From an uncultured Elusimicrobium sp. (GTDB lineage Bacteria; Elusimicrobiota; Elusimicrobia; Elusimicrobiales; Elusimicrobiaceae), in the NCBI GenBank assembly GCA_946061795.1, contig CAMGSK010000061.1, forward strand, positions 1 to 8,220: a stretch of DNA of 8,220 nt, in the 5' to 3' direction. The translations under genes were made by a program, and so were the position numbers. Shown piece by piece: positions 6,636-8,220 of the stretch. Position 1 is the first letter of the stretch; every line of letters begins with the position of its first letter. The notes below the pieces were generated by a model. That model had not been told where the DNA came from and made no database searches. It was given only the letters and a program-made list of their open reading frames with translations.

Positions 6636-7463
6636 TTAGATTTCCTGAGGACCGTTTTCGGAAAAGAAAACGGAGGCGGCCAGTTTGCGTTGGTTGCAAA
6701 ACGCCAAAATTTCTTTACGCAGAGAACTCCAGTAGGACAGATCGTTTTGCTGGTAAATTTGTTCATACATCGGTTTGAGTTGCGGATGCTTCTGCGTAAT
6801 AAACAGCATGACGCGGGGCAACGCGGCTCCGCGCAATTTCAGGTTTTCAAATGAAAAAGAATCCGTAAATTCCGCCGCCGCTTCCAAGAGGGCTTTCCAG
6901 TCGGACAAATGCGGAAATACCGGCGCGACGTGCATCCAGTTTTTTATGCCGTTTTCGCGCAGAGTTTTTAACACGTAGAGCCGCTCCAGCGCGGAGCAGG
7001 CCCCGGGTTCTGTTTCCCAGCGCAGGGAGTCGTCAGCCGTATTGGCCGACACGCCCACCGTCACTTCCGGCAGGGTTTTGAATATGTCCAAATCCCGCAA
7101 AACCAGGGAGGATTTGGTTAAAATGGTGATTTTGGCTCCGCAGGGACGCAGCTGTTCCAGCAGGCGGCGGGTGAGGCGGTATTTTTCCTCCAGCGGATTA
7201 TAGCAGTCTGTGACGGAGCTTAAGAAAACGTTTTTTCCGCGCAAATCTACGGGTTTGACGGAGGTGCTGCGTATCTTTACGTCGGTAAACGTGCCCCAGG
7301 GTTCGTCATGGTTGGAAAAACGTTTCATAAATTCGGCATAACAGTACATACAGCGGTGAGGACAGCCGACGTAAGGATTGATTACGTAATCATAGCCCGG
7401 CAGTTTGGAAGGGTTGACGTATCCCCGGGCGACGATTTCCCGTATTTTGAGTGTGTTGTTCAT
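6636..7463 (-). CDS. SPL-like radical SAM protein (SplB/COG1533-type)
   Basis: This 275-residue protein carries the radical SAM cluster motif CPHRCMYC (Cys34, Cys38, Cys41), set in VINPYVGCPHRCMYCYAEF as in the spore-photolyase-like group. Further family marks are FLSSVTDCYNPLE, ILTKSSLVLRD and an internal SVSANTADD strand. These enzymes bind a [4Fe-4S] cluster and cleave S-adenosylmethionine to start radical chemistry. The substrate of this non-spore-former branch is unknown, and annotation as a DNA photolyase would be over-reach. The ATG at 7463 is chosen because the conserved sequence begins shortly after it. The frame stays open a further 141 codons upstream, but that part is antisense to the sirtuin gene and has no family character. 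The ribosome binding site is weak (AGG, 5 nt before ATG). The channel gene follows in the same direction after 64 bp and may be co-transcribed. The sirtuin is divergent. Confidence 0.87.
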   Translation of the reverse strand: MNNTLKIREIVARGYVNPSKLPGYDYVINPYVGCPHRCMYCYAEFMKRFSNHDEPWGTFTDVKIRSTSVKPVDLRGKNVFLSSVTDCYNPLEEKYRLTRRLLEQLRPCGAKITILTKSSLVLRDLDIFKTLPEVTVGVSANTADDSLRWETEPGACSALERLYVLKTLRENGIKNWMHVAPVFPHLSDWKALLEAAAEFTDSFSFENLKLRGAALPRVMLFITQKHPQLKPMYEQIYQQNDLSYWSSLRKEILAFCNQRKLAASVFFSENGPQEI

Positions 7464-7493
7464 AGGTGCCTGATATTTTATATTATAGCAGGT
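7464..7493. promoter_or_regulatory. 30-bp divergent promoter region (radical SAM / sirtuin)
   Basis: Only 30 bp separate the two start codons. On the minus strand a perfect TATAAT (complement of 7482-7487) would start transcription about 12 nt before the radical SAM ATG. On the plus strand TATATT (7479-7484), with TTGTTC (7456-7461) 17 bp upstream, or TATTAT (7481-7486), would start at or very near the sirtuin ATG. Both -35 regions lie inside the opposing coding sequence and match weakly. The -10 boxes overlap, so the two promoters probably exclude each other. Confidence 0.5.
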
Positions 7494-8213
7494 ATGGACA
7501 AAGCAATACAGCTGATTAAAAACGCCCGCCGCGGCGTGGCGTTTACCGGAGCGGGAGTGTCGGTGGAAAGCGGCATTCCGCCTTTTACGGGGGCGGGAGG
7601 CCTGTGGAACCGCTATGATCCCAAGTTTATTGAAATTGACTTTTTCTATTCCGATCCCAAGCGCAGCTGGGAGGAAATGAAAAAGATTTTTTTCACTTGT
7701 ATGGACGAAGCCCGGCCCAATAAGGCGCATGAAGTGATTGCCAAACTGGAAGCGCGCGGCGGTTTTGCCGGCGTTATTACCCAAAATATTGACGGACTTC
7801 ACCAAAAGGCGGGCAGCGTCAATGTGCAGGAATTCCACGGCACCATTCACCGCATGCACTGCATCAGCTGCGGCCGGAAATATCATACGCAGGATGTAGA
7901 TTTAACTTCTCTGCCGCCCAAATGCTTCTGCGGCAGTGTGCTCAAGCCCGATTTTGTGTTTTACGGAGAGGGCATTCCCCCCTCCGCTTATCAAAATTCC
8001 GTAGAACTGGCTTCACAGGCCGACGTAGTGCTGGTGGTGGGCACGGCGGGCCAAGTAATGCCTGCGTGCAGTTTGCCGCTTTTGGCCAAACAAAACGGCG
8101 CGAAAATCGTGGAGGTCAATCCGCAGCCCTCGACCTATACCGACGGGGTAAGCGACGTTTTCTGCCAAATGAAAGCGACGGAGTTTTTTGCCGAATTGGA
8201 AAAAGCGCTGTAA
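7494..8213 (+). CDS. Sir2-family NAD-dependent protein deacylase (sirtuin)
   Basis: This 239-residue single-domain sirtuin would remove acetyl or other acyl groups from lysines using NAD+, giving nicotinamide and O-acyl-ADP-ribose. The motifs appear in order: GAGVSVESGIPPF (19-31), TQNIDGLH (96-103), catalytic His115 in EFHG (113-116), a zinc site of Cys123, Cys126, Cys144 and Cys146, LKPDFVFYGE (150-159), VVGTAG (181-186) and EVNP (207-210). Two departures stand out. The usual GIPDFR reads GIPPFT, so the normally conserved Arg is Thr32. The second zinc pair is CxC rather than CxxC. The Tyr-x-x-Arg desuccinylase signature of SIRT5-like enzymes was not recognised, so acyl preference is open. 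The ATG at 7494 is favoured because the family core starts there. The frame extends upstream to 7308 but is antisense to the radical SAM gene. There is no proper Shine-Dalgarno (AGG is one base from ATG), consistent with a leaderless mRNA. Confidence 0.92.
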   Translation: MDKAIQLIKNARRGVAFTGAGVSVESGIPPFTGAGGLWNRYDPKFIEIDFFYSDPKRSWEEMKKIFFTCMDEARPNKAHEVIAKLEARGGFAGVITQNIDGLHQKAGSVNVQEFHGTIHRMHCISCGRKYHTQDVDLTSLPPKCFCGSVLKPDFVFYGEGIPPSAYQNSVELASQADVVLVVGTAGQVMPACSLPLLAKQNGAKIVEVNPQPSTYTDGVSDVFCQMKATEFFAELEKAL

Positions 8214-8220
8214 GATGTAT

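Noticed and set aside
6636..7463. Spore photoproduct lyase proper
   Set aside because: Only the radical SAM core and general SplB-like motifs are seen. The inferred organism is not a spore former, so a DNA-repair substrate is not supported.
7308..7493. 62-codon upstream extension of the sirtuin frame
   Set aside because: It is antisense to the radical SAM gene. The sirtuin core starts within 20 residues of the ATG at 7494.
7464..7886. 141-codon upstream extension of the radical SAM gene on the minus strand
   Set aside because: It is wholly antisense to the sirtuin coding sequence and shows no radical SAM family character. Conserved sequence begins only after the ATG at 7463.

Overview
The window carries seven complete protein genes and short regulatory stretches. 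No rRNA, tRNA, CRISPR array or insertion sequence was seen. The genome looks moderately GC-rich and Gram-negative: there is an outer-membrane porin with a signal peptide and a type IV pilin-like protein. The pilin N-terminus ([19 protein letters not shown], followed by [12 protein letters not shown]) resembles the many pilin-like genes of Elusimicrobiota, so a gut or host-associated member of that phylum is my best guess, at moderate confidence. Chlamydiae, the classic owners of the central operon, lack such pilins.

Layout. Positions 54-1421 (+) encode an RmuC-type protein, closed by a strong intrinsic terminator at 1447-1477. After a structured intergenic stretch (about 1493-1567) comes the centrepiece, a tight + strand three-gene operon at 1643-5040. 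It encodes an OprB-like outer-membrane porin (aaxA-like), a pyruvoyl-dependent arginine decarboxylase (aaxB-like) and an APC-family antiporter (aaxC-like). Gene content and order match the chlamydial aaxABC arginine-agmatine exchange system. Two terminator-like hairpins follow the operon (5056-5092 and 5097-5134). Next is a lone pilin-like gene with its own promoter-like region (5252-5809, +).

The rest is mostly minus strand. A six-TM voltage-gated K+ channel-like gene (5816-6571, -) converges on the pilin gene. Upstream of it is an SPL-like radical SAM gene (6636-7463, -), with a perfect 10-bp hairpin between the two that reaches the channel's ribosome binding site. The radical SAM gene is divergent from a sirtuin (7494-8213, +), with only 30 bp between the start codons.

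Working together: arginine would enter the periplasm through the porin, be taken up by the antiporter and be decarboxylated in the cytoplasm, consuming a proton. Agmatine would leave through the antiporter. The result is a proton-consuming, electrogenic acid-resistance or arginine-scavenging cycle. The other genes (DNA maintenance, pilin, ion channel, radical SAM enzyme, deacylase) show no clear functional link to it.
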